NCBI RefSeq assembly: GCF_031323975.1
Contig: NZ_JAVIWS010000001.1
Span: 3,782,001-3,846,000 of the forward strand
From: Escherichia ruysiae
GTDB taxonomy: Bacteria; Pseudomonadota; Gammaproteobacteria; Enterobacterales; Enterobacteriaceae
DNA length: 64,000 nt
Reading direction: 5' to 3'
Shown here: piece after piece, positions 39,124 through 50,572 of the stretch
Numbering within the stretch: the first letter of the stretch is position 1
How the letters are laid out: each line of letters starts with the position of its first letter
Notes under the pieces: generated by a model
Told to the model about the DNA's origin: nothing
The model's input: the letters and a program-made list of their open reading frames with translations, nothing else
Databases searched by the model: none
Position numbers and translations under genes: made by a program

Positions 39124-40824
39124 TCATTGCGACGGCGCGGGAAGCCAGGCTTCGGTAAATTCAAACCAGCCACGCGGTGTCAGTCGCACACCATTTACTC
39201 CAGGCGGGGCGCTAATGCGATAGTGATAATTGAACAGCGGCGTCAGCGTTGCATCTTCCATTAACTGGCTAAACACAGTTTTCAGCGCGTTATTCCGCTT
39301 TTCCTCATCAGCCATCAACTGCACGGTATCCAGTGTCGATTGCTGATGTGCATATGCGGAAGCGTCGAAAACATATGACCAGAGTGGATCGCAACGCAGC
39401 CATTGCTCCAGAGTATATTCCGGCGCTTCGCCAATTAGCCTGTCGCCCATCATCAAATCTGCCTGTGCCAGCGGGGTCGTGTCGTCCCAGTTTTTCGCGT
39501 TATGAAAAACAATCGTTAATTCGCAACCTTCTGCTGCCAGCGTCGTTCGTAATTGTTCTGCCATTGCATGAAGTTCCACTGGCAGGTGATAAACCAACGT
39601 CAGGGTTTCCGGTAATTTGACCTCATCCGGTACATCCCATTGTGGAATAGCCCAGCCAGGCAGCAATGCATTACTGGCAGTGATCAGGTTTTCTCCGACT
39701 TCTAACGTTTGTAGTAAACCGGATTGATGGATAATGGAAATCACTTTTCGCGCCTGCCAGAGGGAAAGGCGGGGGCTTTTGCGCAACGTTAAATAGCAAA
39801 AACCTAAACTGATGCCGCTACTGACCTGGCTGACCCGTGGCAACTCTTCAGGTTTACCGATGGTGATTTGTACTGGATGCTGACAACTGGTTCCCAAATC
39901 TTTTTCAAAAAGTGGTGGGGTTATCCAGTACTCAACCGCTTTTAGCAGTGGGTGACGTAAATGGTAATAATCATGGCTTTCGAGTCGCACCAGTTCTGTT
40001 GTGAATTTTGTTAAGCGAAAAGGACCGGTTCCCACCAGCGATAATTGCGGATGCGCCAGATGACTACAATAGCTCGCCAGCCTGTGTGCCAGCCAATAAT
40101 CAGGGCGATGTAAAAAGAAGGTCAGACACTGCGGATGGGTGACTTCAATACGCTTCACGCTAGTCAATAATTTCCCCAACGCTGGCAGTTGTAGCAGCAT
40201 CAATAATCGCTGGTGTAGTTGCGTTGCTTTTACCACATCGCCGTTATGCCAGTGCAGCGTTGAACGAAGATAAAAATCCCAGCGTAGCCCGTCAGCAGAG
40301 ATTTCCCAGTGATGTGCTAAATCGCCAATCGGGCGTTGGGTATTATTGTCGAAGCGGGTCAGACCGGAAAATATCTGCCCGGCGAGATGCTGCTCGGCAC
40401 GACCGGGTAAAAAGCCCGGTTGTAGCGGTTCGAGCGGGCGATAATAGGGAATACGCAACGTTGGCGTATCGTTTTGCCATTGCCCGCCCATAAACGGTTG
40501 TAACAGAGTGCGCAGCTCTCCTGGGGCCAGTTGCGCCAGCTCCAGCACATCTTGCTGCTTTCCTGTTTCCAGTGCCTGTTCCATCATCGCGTTGCGCAGG
40601 GATCCCGGTGTCACCAGAAAACGCAGGTGCCCGCGTTTTCCGCGTCCTGATTGCGCCTGCCACTCCAGCCATCCCGACTCCTGAGCCTGACGTAACAGGG
40701 TGCGCACGTGGCGTTCGCTGCAAAAACAGCGTTCGGCCAGTTCGCTGACGGTGACGGATTGCGGCTCTCCGGCAGAAGGTTGCCACAGACGTTGATACTG
40801 GTTAAGACGGTTTAGCAGTCGCAT
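39124..40824 (-). CDS. ybaE: SgrR-like regulator with solute-binding domain YbaE
   Basis: A 566-residue protein resembling SgrR. The N-terminal winged helix-turn-helix (about 1-110; [20 protein letters not shown] is the recognition region) is joined to a domain like the periplasmic solute-binding proteins of peptide transporters (about 160-560; [17 protein letters not shown] and LVGTGPFRL are typical). No signal peptide precedes it, so it should be a cytoplasmic DNA-binding sensor of a small ligand. The ligand and targets are unknown to me. I start at [13 protein letters not shown]; an upstream Met adds five residues. Confidence 0.9.
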   Translation of the reverse strand: MRLLNRLNQYQRLWQPSAGEPQSVTVSELAERCFCSERHVRTLLRQAQESGWLEWQAQSGRGKRGHLRFLVTPGSLRNAMMEQALETGKQQDVLELAQLAPGELRTLLQPFMGGQWQNDTPTLRIPYYRPLEPLQPGFLPGRAEQHLAGQIFSGLTRFDNNTQRPIGDLAHHWEISADGLRWDFYLRSTLHWHNGDVVKATQLHQRLLMLLQLPALGKLLTSVKRIEVTHPQCLTFFLHRPDYWLAHRLASYCSHLAHPQLSLVGTGPFRLTKFTTELVRLESHDYYHLRHPLLKAVEYWITPPLFEKDLGTSCQHPVQITIGKPEELPRVSQVSSGISLGFCYLTLRKSPRLSLWQARKVISIIHQSGLLQTLEVGENLITASNALLPGWAIPQWDVPDEVKLPETLTLVYHLPVELHAMAEQLRTTLAAEGCELTIVFHNAKNWDDTTPLAQADLMMGDRLIGEAPEYTLEQWLRCDPLWSYVFDASAYAHQQSTLDTVQLMADEEKRNNALKTVFSQLMEDATLTPLFNYHYRISAPPGVNGVRLTPRGWFEFTEAWLPAPSQ

Positions 40825-40923
40825 ATAAACCCGGAACAATATTATTTAACTATTCACTATTACTTCCGTATATATCAGGTAATACTCAATCACCATTAAC
40901 CGTGTCACAGAGTGGAGAAAGAA

Positions 40924-41741
40924 ATGGCTCGTCTGGCAGCATTTGATATGGACGGCACTTTATTGATGCCTGATCACCATTTAGGTGAGAAAACCCTCTC
41001 GACTCTGGCGCGTCTGCGTGAACGCGATATTACCCTCACTTTTGCTACGGGGCGCCATGCGCTGGAGATGCAGCATATTATCGGGGTGCTATCGCTGGAT
41101 GCGTATTTAATTACCGGCAACGGTACGCGTGTGCACTCTCTGGAAGGCGAACTTTTACATCGTGATGATTTGCCTGCGGACGTGGCGGAATTAGTGCTGT
41201 ACCAGAAATGGGATACCCAGGCCAGTATGCATATCTTCAATGACAATGGCTGGTTTACCGGGCAAGAGATCCCAGCATTGTTGCAGGCATTTGTGTATAG
41301 CGGTTTCCGTTATCAGATTATCGATGTCAAAAAAATGCCACTCGGCAGCGTCACCAAGATCTGTTTCTGTGGCGATCACGACGATCTTATGCGCTTGCAT
41401 ATCCAACTAAACGAAGCATTAGGCGAGCGCGCACATTTGTGTTTTTCTGCGATTAATTGCCTGGAAGTGCTGCCAGTGGGTGTAATAAAGGCGCGGCGTT
41501 GGCGGTGCTGACCCAACATTTAGGTTTTTCACTGCACGACTGCATGGCCTTTGGTGATGCGATGAACGATCGCGAAATGTTAGGCAGCGTCGGTAGCGGT
41601 TTTATCATGGGCAATGCGATGCCGCAACTGCGCGCGGAACTCCCTCATTTACCGGTGATTGGACATTGCCGAAATCAGGCGGTCTCTCACTATTTGACGC
41701 ACTGGCTGGACAATCCAAATCTACCTTATTCCCCCGAATAA
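40924..41741 (+). pseudogene. cof: HAD-family phosphatase Cof, frameshifted
   Basis: In intact form Cof is a HAD (Cof-type) phosphatase of about 272 residues that hydrolyses the thiamine intermediate HMP-PP and other phosphates. The first frame from ATG 40924 shows motif I DMDGTLL and runs 195 residues to TGA at 41509-41511. The rest of the protein ([14 protein letters not shown], motif [12 protein letters not shown], to YSPE) continues in the next frame to the stop at 41741. The break is near 41480-41483, where GTGGGTGTAATAAAG stands in place of an expected GTGGGTTGTAATAAAG, so one T appears lost. The truncated product lacks the metal-binding motif IV and should be inactive. A sequencing error is the alternative. 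Confidence 0.9.
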
Positions 41742-41758
41742 CGAGCTCTCTTCCAGCG

Positions 41759-41781
41759 CCGGGCAATCGCCCGGTTTTTTT
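41759..41781 (+). terminator. Rho-independent terminator after cof
   Basis: The stem CCGGGC/GCCCGG with an AATC loop is followed by seven T residues. Confidence 0.85.
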
Positions 41782-41892
41782 ACTTTGAATTTGTCATTTT
41801 GTGCAGTGGCGTTTAAACCGCACAGAATAAATTGTCGGTATTTCGTCTTTAAAATAGAATTAAAAGAGAAAAAAATTCTCTGCGGATTGGCT

Positions 41893-42351
41893 ATGTTAGA
41901 TAAAATTGACCGTAAGCTGCTGGCCTTACTACAGCAGGATTGCACCCTCTCTTTGCAGGCACTGGCAGAAGCCGTTAATCTGACAACCACGCCTTGCTGG
42001 AAGCGTCTGAAACGGCTGGAGGATGACGGTATCCTTATCGGCAAAGTCGCCCTGCTGGACCCGGAAAAAATTGGCCTCGGGCTGACTGCTTTTGTGTTGA
42101 TTAAAACGCAACATCACAGCAGCGAATGGTATTGCCGCTTTGTCACGGTGGTAACGGAAATGCCAGAAGTGCTGGGGTTCTGGCGCATGGCCGGTGAATA
42201 TGATTATCTGATGCGTGTTCAGGTTGCCGATATGAAACGCTATGACGAATTTTATAAGCGTCTGGTAAACAGCGTTCCAGGTCTGTCGGACGTTACTTCC
42301 AGCTTCGCTATGGAACAGATTAAATACACCACTTCTTTACCCATCGAATAA
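41893..42351 (+). CDS. decR: Lrp/AsnC-family cysteine-responsive regulator DecR
   Basis: A 152-residue regulator. The N-terminal winged helix-turn-helix begins [20 protein letters not shown], and the C-terminal RAM ligand domain (about 65-145) contains [15 protein letters not shown]. The E. coli protein (formerly ybaO) activates the cyuP-cyuA cysteine detoxification genes, which are not in this window. The start at 41893 follows TGCGGATTGGCT. An upstream in-frame frame runs through the promoter region and lacks family support. Confidence 0.95.
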
Positions 42352-42380
42352 ATATCCAGAATCAGGTCAGGACACAACGC

Positions 42381-45927
<3,547 letters not shown>

Positions 45928-45970
45928 ATAGCGCAATATTTCATCGTTGGTGCAAAAATGTAACGCACTG

Positions 45971-45987
45971 TGCACTGTCATAGTGCG
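45971..45987. promoter_or_regulatory. NtrC-like binding site upstream of glnK
   Basis: TGCACTGTCATAGTGCG is a near-perfect dyad (GCACT-GTCAT-AGTGC) matching the NtrC consensus TGCACnnnnnGGTGCA. It lies about 70 bases upstream of the -24 element. Confidence 0.75.
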
Positions 45988-46039
45988 TTTTCATTTTCAA
46001 TCTTCTTAACTTCCTGCTCTCTTTCTCGTTTTTCATTTC

Positions 46040-46055
46040 TGGCATACCGCTTGCA
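46040..46055 (+). promoter_or_regulatory. Sigma-54 promoter of glnK-amtB
   Basis: TGGCATACCGCTTGCA matches the sigma-54 consensus TGGCACnnnnnTTGCA, with GG at -24 and GC at -12 ten bases apart. Together with the NtrC-like site it indicates induction on nitrogen limitation. Confidence 0.88.
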
Positions 46056-46107
46056 ATACCTTCTTCGTGTAGCAGAACCATTACCGAATTCTGACCGGAG
46101 GGGATCT

Positions 46108-46446
46108 ATGAAGCTGGTGACCGTGATAATCAAACCATTCAAGCTGGAAGACGTTCGTGAAGCGTTATCTTCCATTGGTATTCAGGGGCTGACCGTCACC
46201 GAAGTGAAAGGTTTCGGGCGTCAGAAAGGACATGCTGAGCTGTACCGGGGGGCGGAATACAGCGTCAACTTCCTGCCAAAAGTAAAAATTGATGTGGCGA
46301 TTGCTGATGACCAACTCGATGAAGTGATCGATATCGTCAGCAAGGCGGCTTACACCGGAAAAATTGGCGACGGCAAAATCTTCGTCGCTGAATTGCAACG
46401 CGTCATTCGAATTCGTACCGGCGAAGCCGACGAAGCGGCGCTGTAA
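46108..46446 (+). CDS. glnK: PII-family nitrogen regulator GlnK
   Basis: A 112-residue trimeric signal protein that plugs the AmtB ammonium channel when nitrogen is plentiful and relays 2-oxoglutarate, ATP and ADP levels. The start MKLVTVIIKPFKLEDVREAL follows GGAGGGGATCT. The T-loop RQKGHAELYRGAEY includes the uridylylated Tyr51, and the B and C loops (TGKIGDGKIFV, VIRIRTGE) are intact. A longer in-frame opening upstream contains the sigma-54 promoter and is not coding. It is co-transcribed with amtB. Confidence 0.98.
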   Translation: MKLVTVIIKPFKLEDVREALSSIGIQGLTVTEVKGFGRQKGHAELYRGAEYSVNFLPKVKIDVAIADDQLDEVIDIVSKAAYTGKIGDGKIFVAELQRVIRIRTGEADEAAL

Positions 46447-46475
46447 TCTCTGGCACACAGCAACAGGAACGAAAA

Positions 46476-47762
46476 ATGAAGATAGCGACGATAAAAACTG
46501 GGCTTGCTTCACTGGCGATGCTGCCGGGACTGGTAATGGCTGCACCTGCGGTGGCCGATAAAGCCGACAATGCGTTTATGATGATTTGTACTGCGCTGGT
46601 GCTGTTTATGACTATTCCGGGAATTGCCCTGTTTTACGGTGGGTTGATTCGCGGCAAAAACGTGCTGTCGATGCTGACGCAGGTGACCGTGACGTTTGCA
46701 CTGGTCTGTATTCTCTGGGTGGTTTACGGCTACTCGCTGGCGTTTGGTGAAGGCAACAATTTCTTTGGCAACATTAACTGGTTAATGCTGAAAAACATCG
46801 AACTGACGGCGGTGATGGGCAGCATTTATCAGTATATCCACGTAGCGTTTCAGGGATCGTTTGCCTGCATTACCGTAGGCTTGATCGTTGGGGCGCTGGC
46901 GGAACGAATCCGCTTCTCAGCTGTGTTGATCTTCGTGGTAGTGTGGCTGACGCTCTCTTACATTCCGATTGCGCATATGGTCTGGGGCGGCGGTTTGCTG
47001 GCTTCTCACGGTGCGCTGGATTTCGCGGGCGGCACGGTGGTGCACATTAACGCCGCAATTGCCGGTCTGGTGGGCGCATATCTGATAGGCAAACGCGTGG
47101 GCTTCGGCAAAGAGGCGTTTAAACCGCACAACCTGCCGATGGTCTTTACCGGGACTGCCATTCTCTATATCGGTTGGTTTGGCTTTAACGCCGGGTCAGC
47201 GGGCACGGCGAATGAAATCGCGGCACTGGCATTTGTGAATACTGTGGTCGCAACGGCAGCGGCAATTCTTGGCTGGATCTTCGGTGAATGGGCGCTGCGT
47301 GGTAAGCCTTCACTGCTGGGAGCGTGTTCTGGCGCGATTGCCGGTCTGGTCGGCGTGACGCCAGCCTGTGGCTATATTGGGGTTGGCGGTGCGTTGATTA
47401 TCGGCGTTGTAGCTGGTCTGGCGGGCTTGTGGGGCGTTACCATGTTGAAACGCCTGCTGCGGGTGGATGATCCCTGCGATGTCTTCGGGGTACACGGTGT
47501 TTGTGGCATTGTCGGCTGTATCATGACCGGGATTTTTGCCGCCAGTTCGCTGGGTGGTGTGGGCTTCGCCGAAGGTGTGACGATGGGACATCAGCTGTTG
47601 GTACAGCTGGAAAGCATCGCCATTACGATTGTCTGGTCTGGTGTGGTGGCATTTATTGGCTACAAACTGGCGGATTTGACAGTTGGCCTGCGCGTGCCGG
47701 AAGAGCAGGAGCGCGAAGGACTGGACGTCAACAGCCACGGTGAAAATGCTTATAACGCGTAA
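46476..47762 (+). CDS. amtB: Ammonium channel AmtB
   Basis: A trimeric inner-membrane channel for ammonium/ammonia uptake. It has 428 residues with a cleavable signal peptide (about 22 residues, ending LVMAAP-A). Eleven helices follow. The twin pore histidines lie in IAHMVWGGGL-type and FGVHGVCGIVG segments, and the family signature FAGGTVVHINAAIAGLVGA is present. GlnK, encoded just upstream, binds its cytoplasmic face. Confidence 0.98.
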   Translation: MKIATIKTGLASLAMLPGLVMAAPAVADKADNAFMMICTALVLFMTIPGIALFYGGLIRGKNVLSMLTQVTVTFALVCILWVVYGYSLAFGEGNNFFGNINWLMLKNIELTAVMGSIYQYIHVAFQGSFACITVGLIVGALAERIRFSAVLIFVVVWLTLSYIPIAHMVWGGGLLASHGALDFAGGTVVHINAAIAGLVGAYLIGKRVGFGKEAFKPHNLPMVFTGTAILYIGWFGFNAGSAGTANEIAALAFVNTVVATAAAILGWIFGEWALRGKPSLLGACSGAIAGLVGVTPACGYIGVGGALIIGVVAGLAGLWGVTMLKRLLRVDDPCDVFGVHGVCGIVGCIMTGIFAASSLGGVGFAEGVTMGHQLLVQLESIAITIVWSGVVAFIGYKLADLTVGLRVPEEQEREGLDVNSHGENAYNA

Positions 47763-47780
47763 CAAGCACTGCAAAAAAAT

Positions 47781-47813
47781 AGCCGGACGGTTTTCACCTC
47801 CGGCTGTTTTTTT
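47781..47813. terminator. Bidirectional terminator between amtB and tesB
   Basis: AGCCGGA (47781-47787) pairs with TCCGGCT (47799-47805); a T run lies on the plus side and an A run on the other, suiting both convergent genes. Confidence 0.8.
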
Positions 47814-48672
47814 AATTGTGATTACGCATTACCCCTTCCTGAACGGTCGAGGCAACCAGCACGCCGTCCTGGGTATAAAACTCCCCGCGCACAAAGCCGC
47901 GTGCGCTGGACGCCGAGGTGCTCTCCACGCTATACAACAGCCATTCATTCAAATTAAACGGGCGATGGAACCACATGGAATGGTCAATGGTGGCAATCTG
48001 AATCCCCGGTTCAAGAAAACCGATGCCGTGCGGCTGTAAAGCAACCGGCAGGAAGTTAAGGTCAGAAGCGTAACCGAGCAGATACTGATGAACGCGCAGA
48101 TCATCTGGCACGCTACCATTTGCGCGGATCCATACCTGACGATGCGGTTCTGCAACGTGCCCTTTCAGCGGGTTATGAAACTCTACCGGACGAACCTCCA
48201 GTGGACGATCGCAGATGAATTTATCTTTTAGCACCGGCGGCAGCAGGTGCGCCAGCGATTGGGCGATTTGCGTTTCCGAAGGCAGGCCATCAGGCGCTGG
48301 CGCGGGCGGCATCTCTTTTTGGTGCTCGAATCCAGCCTCTGGCGCCTGGAAAGAGGCCGTCATATAGAAAATCGGTTTACCGTTTTGAATAGCAGCAACC
48401 CGGCGGGCGCTGAAGCTGTTGCCGTCGCGTAGCGTTTCTACATCATAAATAATGGGTTTTTTGCTATCGCCAGGGCGAAGAAAGTAGCTATGAAACGAAT
48501 GCACCAGACGCTCTTCCGGGACCGTCTCTTTTGCTGCATATAGCGCCTGACCAACAACCTGGCCGCCAAAGACCTGGCGTAAACCTAAATCCTCACTCTG
48601 GCCGCGAAAGAGTCCTTCCTCAATTTTTTCCAGATTTAACAATGTCAGTAAATTTTTTAGCGCCTGACTCAT
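47812..48672 (-). CDS. tesB: Acyl-CoA thioesterase II
   Basis: A double-hotdog thioesterase of 286 residues that hydrolyses medium- and long-chain acyl-CoA. The catalytic region includes the aspartate in [13 protein letters not shown], with Thr/Gln partners further on ([13 protein letters not shown]). N-terminal landmarks are [24 protein letters not shown] chose [16 protein letters not shown]; the upstream in-frame extension is in the leader. It is a single gene with its own promoter region in the gap to ybaY. Confidence 0.97.
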   Translation of the reverse strand: MSQALKNLLTLLNLEKIEEGLFRGQSEDLGLRQVFGGQVVGQALYAAKETVPEERLVHSFHSYFLRPGDSKKPIIYDVETLRDGNSFSARRVAAIQNGKPIFYMTASFQAPEAGFEHQKEMPPAPAPDGLPSETQIAQSLAHLLPPVLKDKFICDRPLEVRPVEFHNPLKGHVAEPHRQVWIRANGSVPDDLRVHQYLLGYASDLNFLPVALQPHGIGFLEPGIQIATIDHSMWFHRPFNLNEWLLYSVESTSASSARGFVRGEFYTQDGVLVASTVQEGVMRNHN

Positions 48673-48889
48673 ATAACTCTCCAGTAACAAAGCTGCCGCA
48701 GCAAGCCAAAGTGAGTTGAGTATAACGCAATTTTGGTACTGGTCCGATGGGTGCAATGGTCTGAATTACGGGCTAAATGCAGGCGTTAATACGTGACATG
48801 TGCCACACTTATTGACGTTACTATTTTGTTAACCACTCTTCCGGCGAGGAAAGTTATCCCGCTGGTGCATTGATAATAAGGAGAAGTGA

Positions 48890-49462
48890 ATGAAACTCGT
48901 GCACATGGTCAGTGGTTTAGCGGTTGCAATTGCGTTGGCAGCTTGCGCGGATAAAAGCGCGGATATCCAGACGCCAGCACCGGCTGCAAATACGTCTATT
49001 GCAGCGACACAGCAACCTGCTATACAACAACCGAATGTTTCCGGTACGGTCTGGATCCGTCAGAAAGTCGCACTGCCGCCTGATGCTGTGCTGACCGTGA
49101 CACTTTCTGACGCGTCGTTAGCCGATGCGCCTTCTAAAGTTCTGGCGCAGAAAGCAGTACGTACCGAAGGTAAACAGTCACCGTTCAGTTTTGTTCTGCC
49201 ATTTAACCCGGCAGACGTTCAGCCGAACGCACGTATCCTGTTGAGTGCGGCGGTTACCGTGAACGACAAATTGGTGTTTATCACCGATACCGTTCAACCG
49301 GTGATCAATCAGGGCGGAACCAAAGCTGACCTGACATTAGTGCCGGTTCAGCAAACCGCTGTACCGGTTCAGGCCAGCGGTGGCGCAACGACCACCGTAC
49401 CTTCGACTTCACCAACCCAGGTGAATCCGTCTTCGGCAGTTCCAGCCCCTACGCAATACTAA
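48890..49462 (+). CDS. ybaY: Lipoprotein YbaY
   Basis: A 190-residue lipoprotein. Lipobox LAAC gives Cys19, followed by ADKSAD; the +2 Ala suggests the outer membrane. The middle (about 50-145) is a YbaY/HslJ-type beta domain beginning NVSGTVWIRQKVALPPDAVL. The tail is rich in Thr, Ser, Pro and Val. The E. coli protein is known as a glycoprotein/polysaccharide-metabolism annotation without solid biochemistry, so the function is open. Confidence 0.92.
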   Translation: MKLVHMVSGLAVAIALAACADKSADIQTPAPAANTSIAATQQPAIQQPNVSGTVWIRQKVALPPDAVLTVTLSDASLADAPSKVLAQKAVRTEGKQSPFSFVLPFNPADVQPNARILLSAAVTVNDKLVFITDTVQPVINQGGTKADLTLVPVQQTAVPVQASGGATTTVPSTSPTQVNPSSAVPAPTQY

Positions 49463-49467
49463 GCGCC

Positions 49468-49496
49468 ACTAACCCTCTCCGCTGGAGAGGGTTAGT
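49468..49496. repeat. Perfect 13-bp palindrome overlapping the atl stop codon
   Basis: ACTAACCCTCTCC (49468-49480) and GGAGAGGGTTAGT (49484-49496) are exact complements around a GCT loop. This resembles the box-C repeat family and lies between the convergent ybaY and atl. The atl stop (49492-49494) lies within the right arm. Confidence 0.8.
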
Positions 49497-49881
49497 AAAT
49501 CCAGCGATAACGCTGTAAGTCGATTTGCCCGCTTCCCGACACCATCACTCCTTCTGCCAGTAATGCCTGCCGTTGACGCTGCAAATCCGGGCCGGTTAAC
49601 GAGATTGTGCCGTGGCGATTAACCACCCGATGCCAGGGGAGGGTGCTGCCTTCGGGTAGACGCTTTAACACACCGCCCACCTGGCGCGCAGCACGGGGTG
49701 ATCCTGCCAGTTTTGCGACGTCGCCGTAAGTGGTGACGTAGCCTTCGGGAATAGCGGCTACGATTTGCCAGACGCGTTGGGGAAATGAATCTTCTTTTTC
49801 CATCTTTTCTTCCTGAGGTAATTTTTCAGCATAATCTGGAAAAACCTCTGAGTGAAGCCGCATTGCGCAAGAAACCAGCAT
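49492..49881 (-). CDS. atl: Alkyltransferase-like DNA lesion-binding protein Atl
   Basis: Binds O6-alkylguanine and flips the base out, passing bulky lesions to nucleotide excision repair. It has no transferase activity because the active-site PCHR of O6-alkylguanine transferases is replaced by PWHR (seen in STLPWHRVVNRHG). The 129-residue form starts at 49881 (MLVSCAMRLH). An internal ATG at 49803 (MEKEDSFPQR) has a much better ribosome-binding site (AGGAAG six bases upstream) and would give a 103-residue protein covering the whole conserved domain. Formerly ybaZ. Confidence 0.93.
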   Translation of the reverse strand: MLVSCAMRLHSEVFPDYAEKLPQEEKMEKEDSFPQRVWQIVAAIPEGYVTTYGDVAKLAGSPRAARQVGGVLKRLPEGSTLPWHRVVNRHGTISLTGPDLQRQRQALLAEGVMVSGSGQIDLQRYRWIY

Positions 49882-49896
49882 CCGGCACGCAATGGG

Positions 49897-49925
49897 TTGC
49901 AATTAGCCGGGGCAGCAGTGATAAT
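49897..49925 (+). promoter_or_regulatory. Promoter of ffs
   Basis: TTGCAA (49897-49902) and GATAAT (49920-49925) are separated by 17 bases. The start would be some 25 bases upstream of mature 4.5S RNA, which fits the known RNase P processing of the precursor. Confidence 0.75.
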
Positions 49926-49957
49926 GCGCCTGCGCGTTGGTTCTCAACGCTCTCAAT

Positions 49958-50071
49958 GGGGGCTCTGTTGGTTCTCCCGCAACGCTACTCTGTTTACCAG
50001 GTCAGGTCCGGAAGGAAGCAGCCAAGGCAGATGACGCGTGTGCCGGGATGTAGCTGGCAGGGCCCCCACCC
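49958..50071 (+). ncRNA. ffs: 4.5S RNA, signal recognition particle RNA
   Basis: A 114-base RNA that pairs with Ffh to form the bacterial signal recognition particle. The 5' GGGGGCTCTGTTGG and 3' GCAGGGCCCCCACCC ends form the terminal stem. The apical domain GGTCAGGTCCGGAAGGAAGC contains the GGAA tetraloop region and the symmetric and asymmetric loops bound by Ffh. It matches the E. coli RNA as I remember it over its full length. Confidence 0.97.
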
Positions 50072-50180
50072 ATTTCTGCTCCTGCCGTTTCGTCAAAAAA
50101 TCCCAACGTGGCTAAACTTTAACCACGACTGACGCCGCAAGAATTGTCTGGCTGCGCAGTACGCTTCGGAGGTATTTCTG

Positions 50181-50534
50181 ATGAAGTATGTTGATGGTTT
50201 TGTGGTTGCTGTTCCTGCCGAAAATAAAGATGCCTATCGAGAAATGGCCGCAAAGGCCGCGCCATTGTTTAAAGAGTTCGGCGCGCTTCGTATTGTTGAA
50301 TGTTGGGCCAGCGATGTGCCAAACGGCAAAGTGACCGATTTTCGCATGGCAGTGAAAGCGGAAGAGAATGAGGAAGTGGTGTTTAGCTGGATTGAATACC
50401 CTTCAAAAGAGGTCCGCGACGCTGCCAATCAAAAAATGATGTCTGACCCACGAATGAAAGAGTTCGGCGAATCAATGCCGTTTGATGGCAAACGGATGAT
50501 TTACGGCGGGTTTGAGTCAATCATCGACGAGTAG
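50181..50534 (+). CDS. ybaA: DUF1428 protein YbaA
   Basis: A 117-residue small cytoplasmic protein of the DUF1428 family with a ferredoxin-like dimeric alpha/beta-barrel fold (MKYVDGFVVAVPAENKDAY at the start). Conserved segments are RIVECWASDVPNGKVTDF and FDGKRMIYGGFE. The function is unknown. It starts 109 bases after ffs, with GGAGGTATTTCTG as ribosome-binding site. Confidence 0.92.
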   Translation: MKYVDGFVVAVPAENKDAYREMAAKAAPLFKEFGALRIVECWASDVPNGKVTDFRMAVKAEENEEVVFSWIEYPSKEVRDAANQKMMSDPRMKEFGESMPFDGKRMIYGGFESIIDE

Positions 50535-50572
50535 CGTGACGGGCTGTGCGGCGTGCCGCCAGCCCCCAAAAT

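Noticed and set aside
41457..41741. Independent small gene after cof
   Set aside because: Its sequence is the C-terminal third of Cof in a shifted frame, so it is a fragment of the pseudogene.
46040..46107. N-terminally extended GlnK reading frame starting near 45970
   Set aside because: The extension runs through the NtrC-like site and sigma-54 promoter, and family members begin MKLVTVIIKPF.
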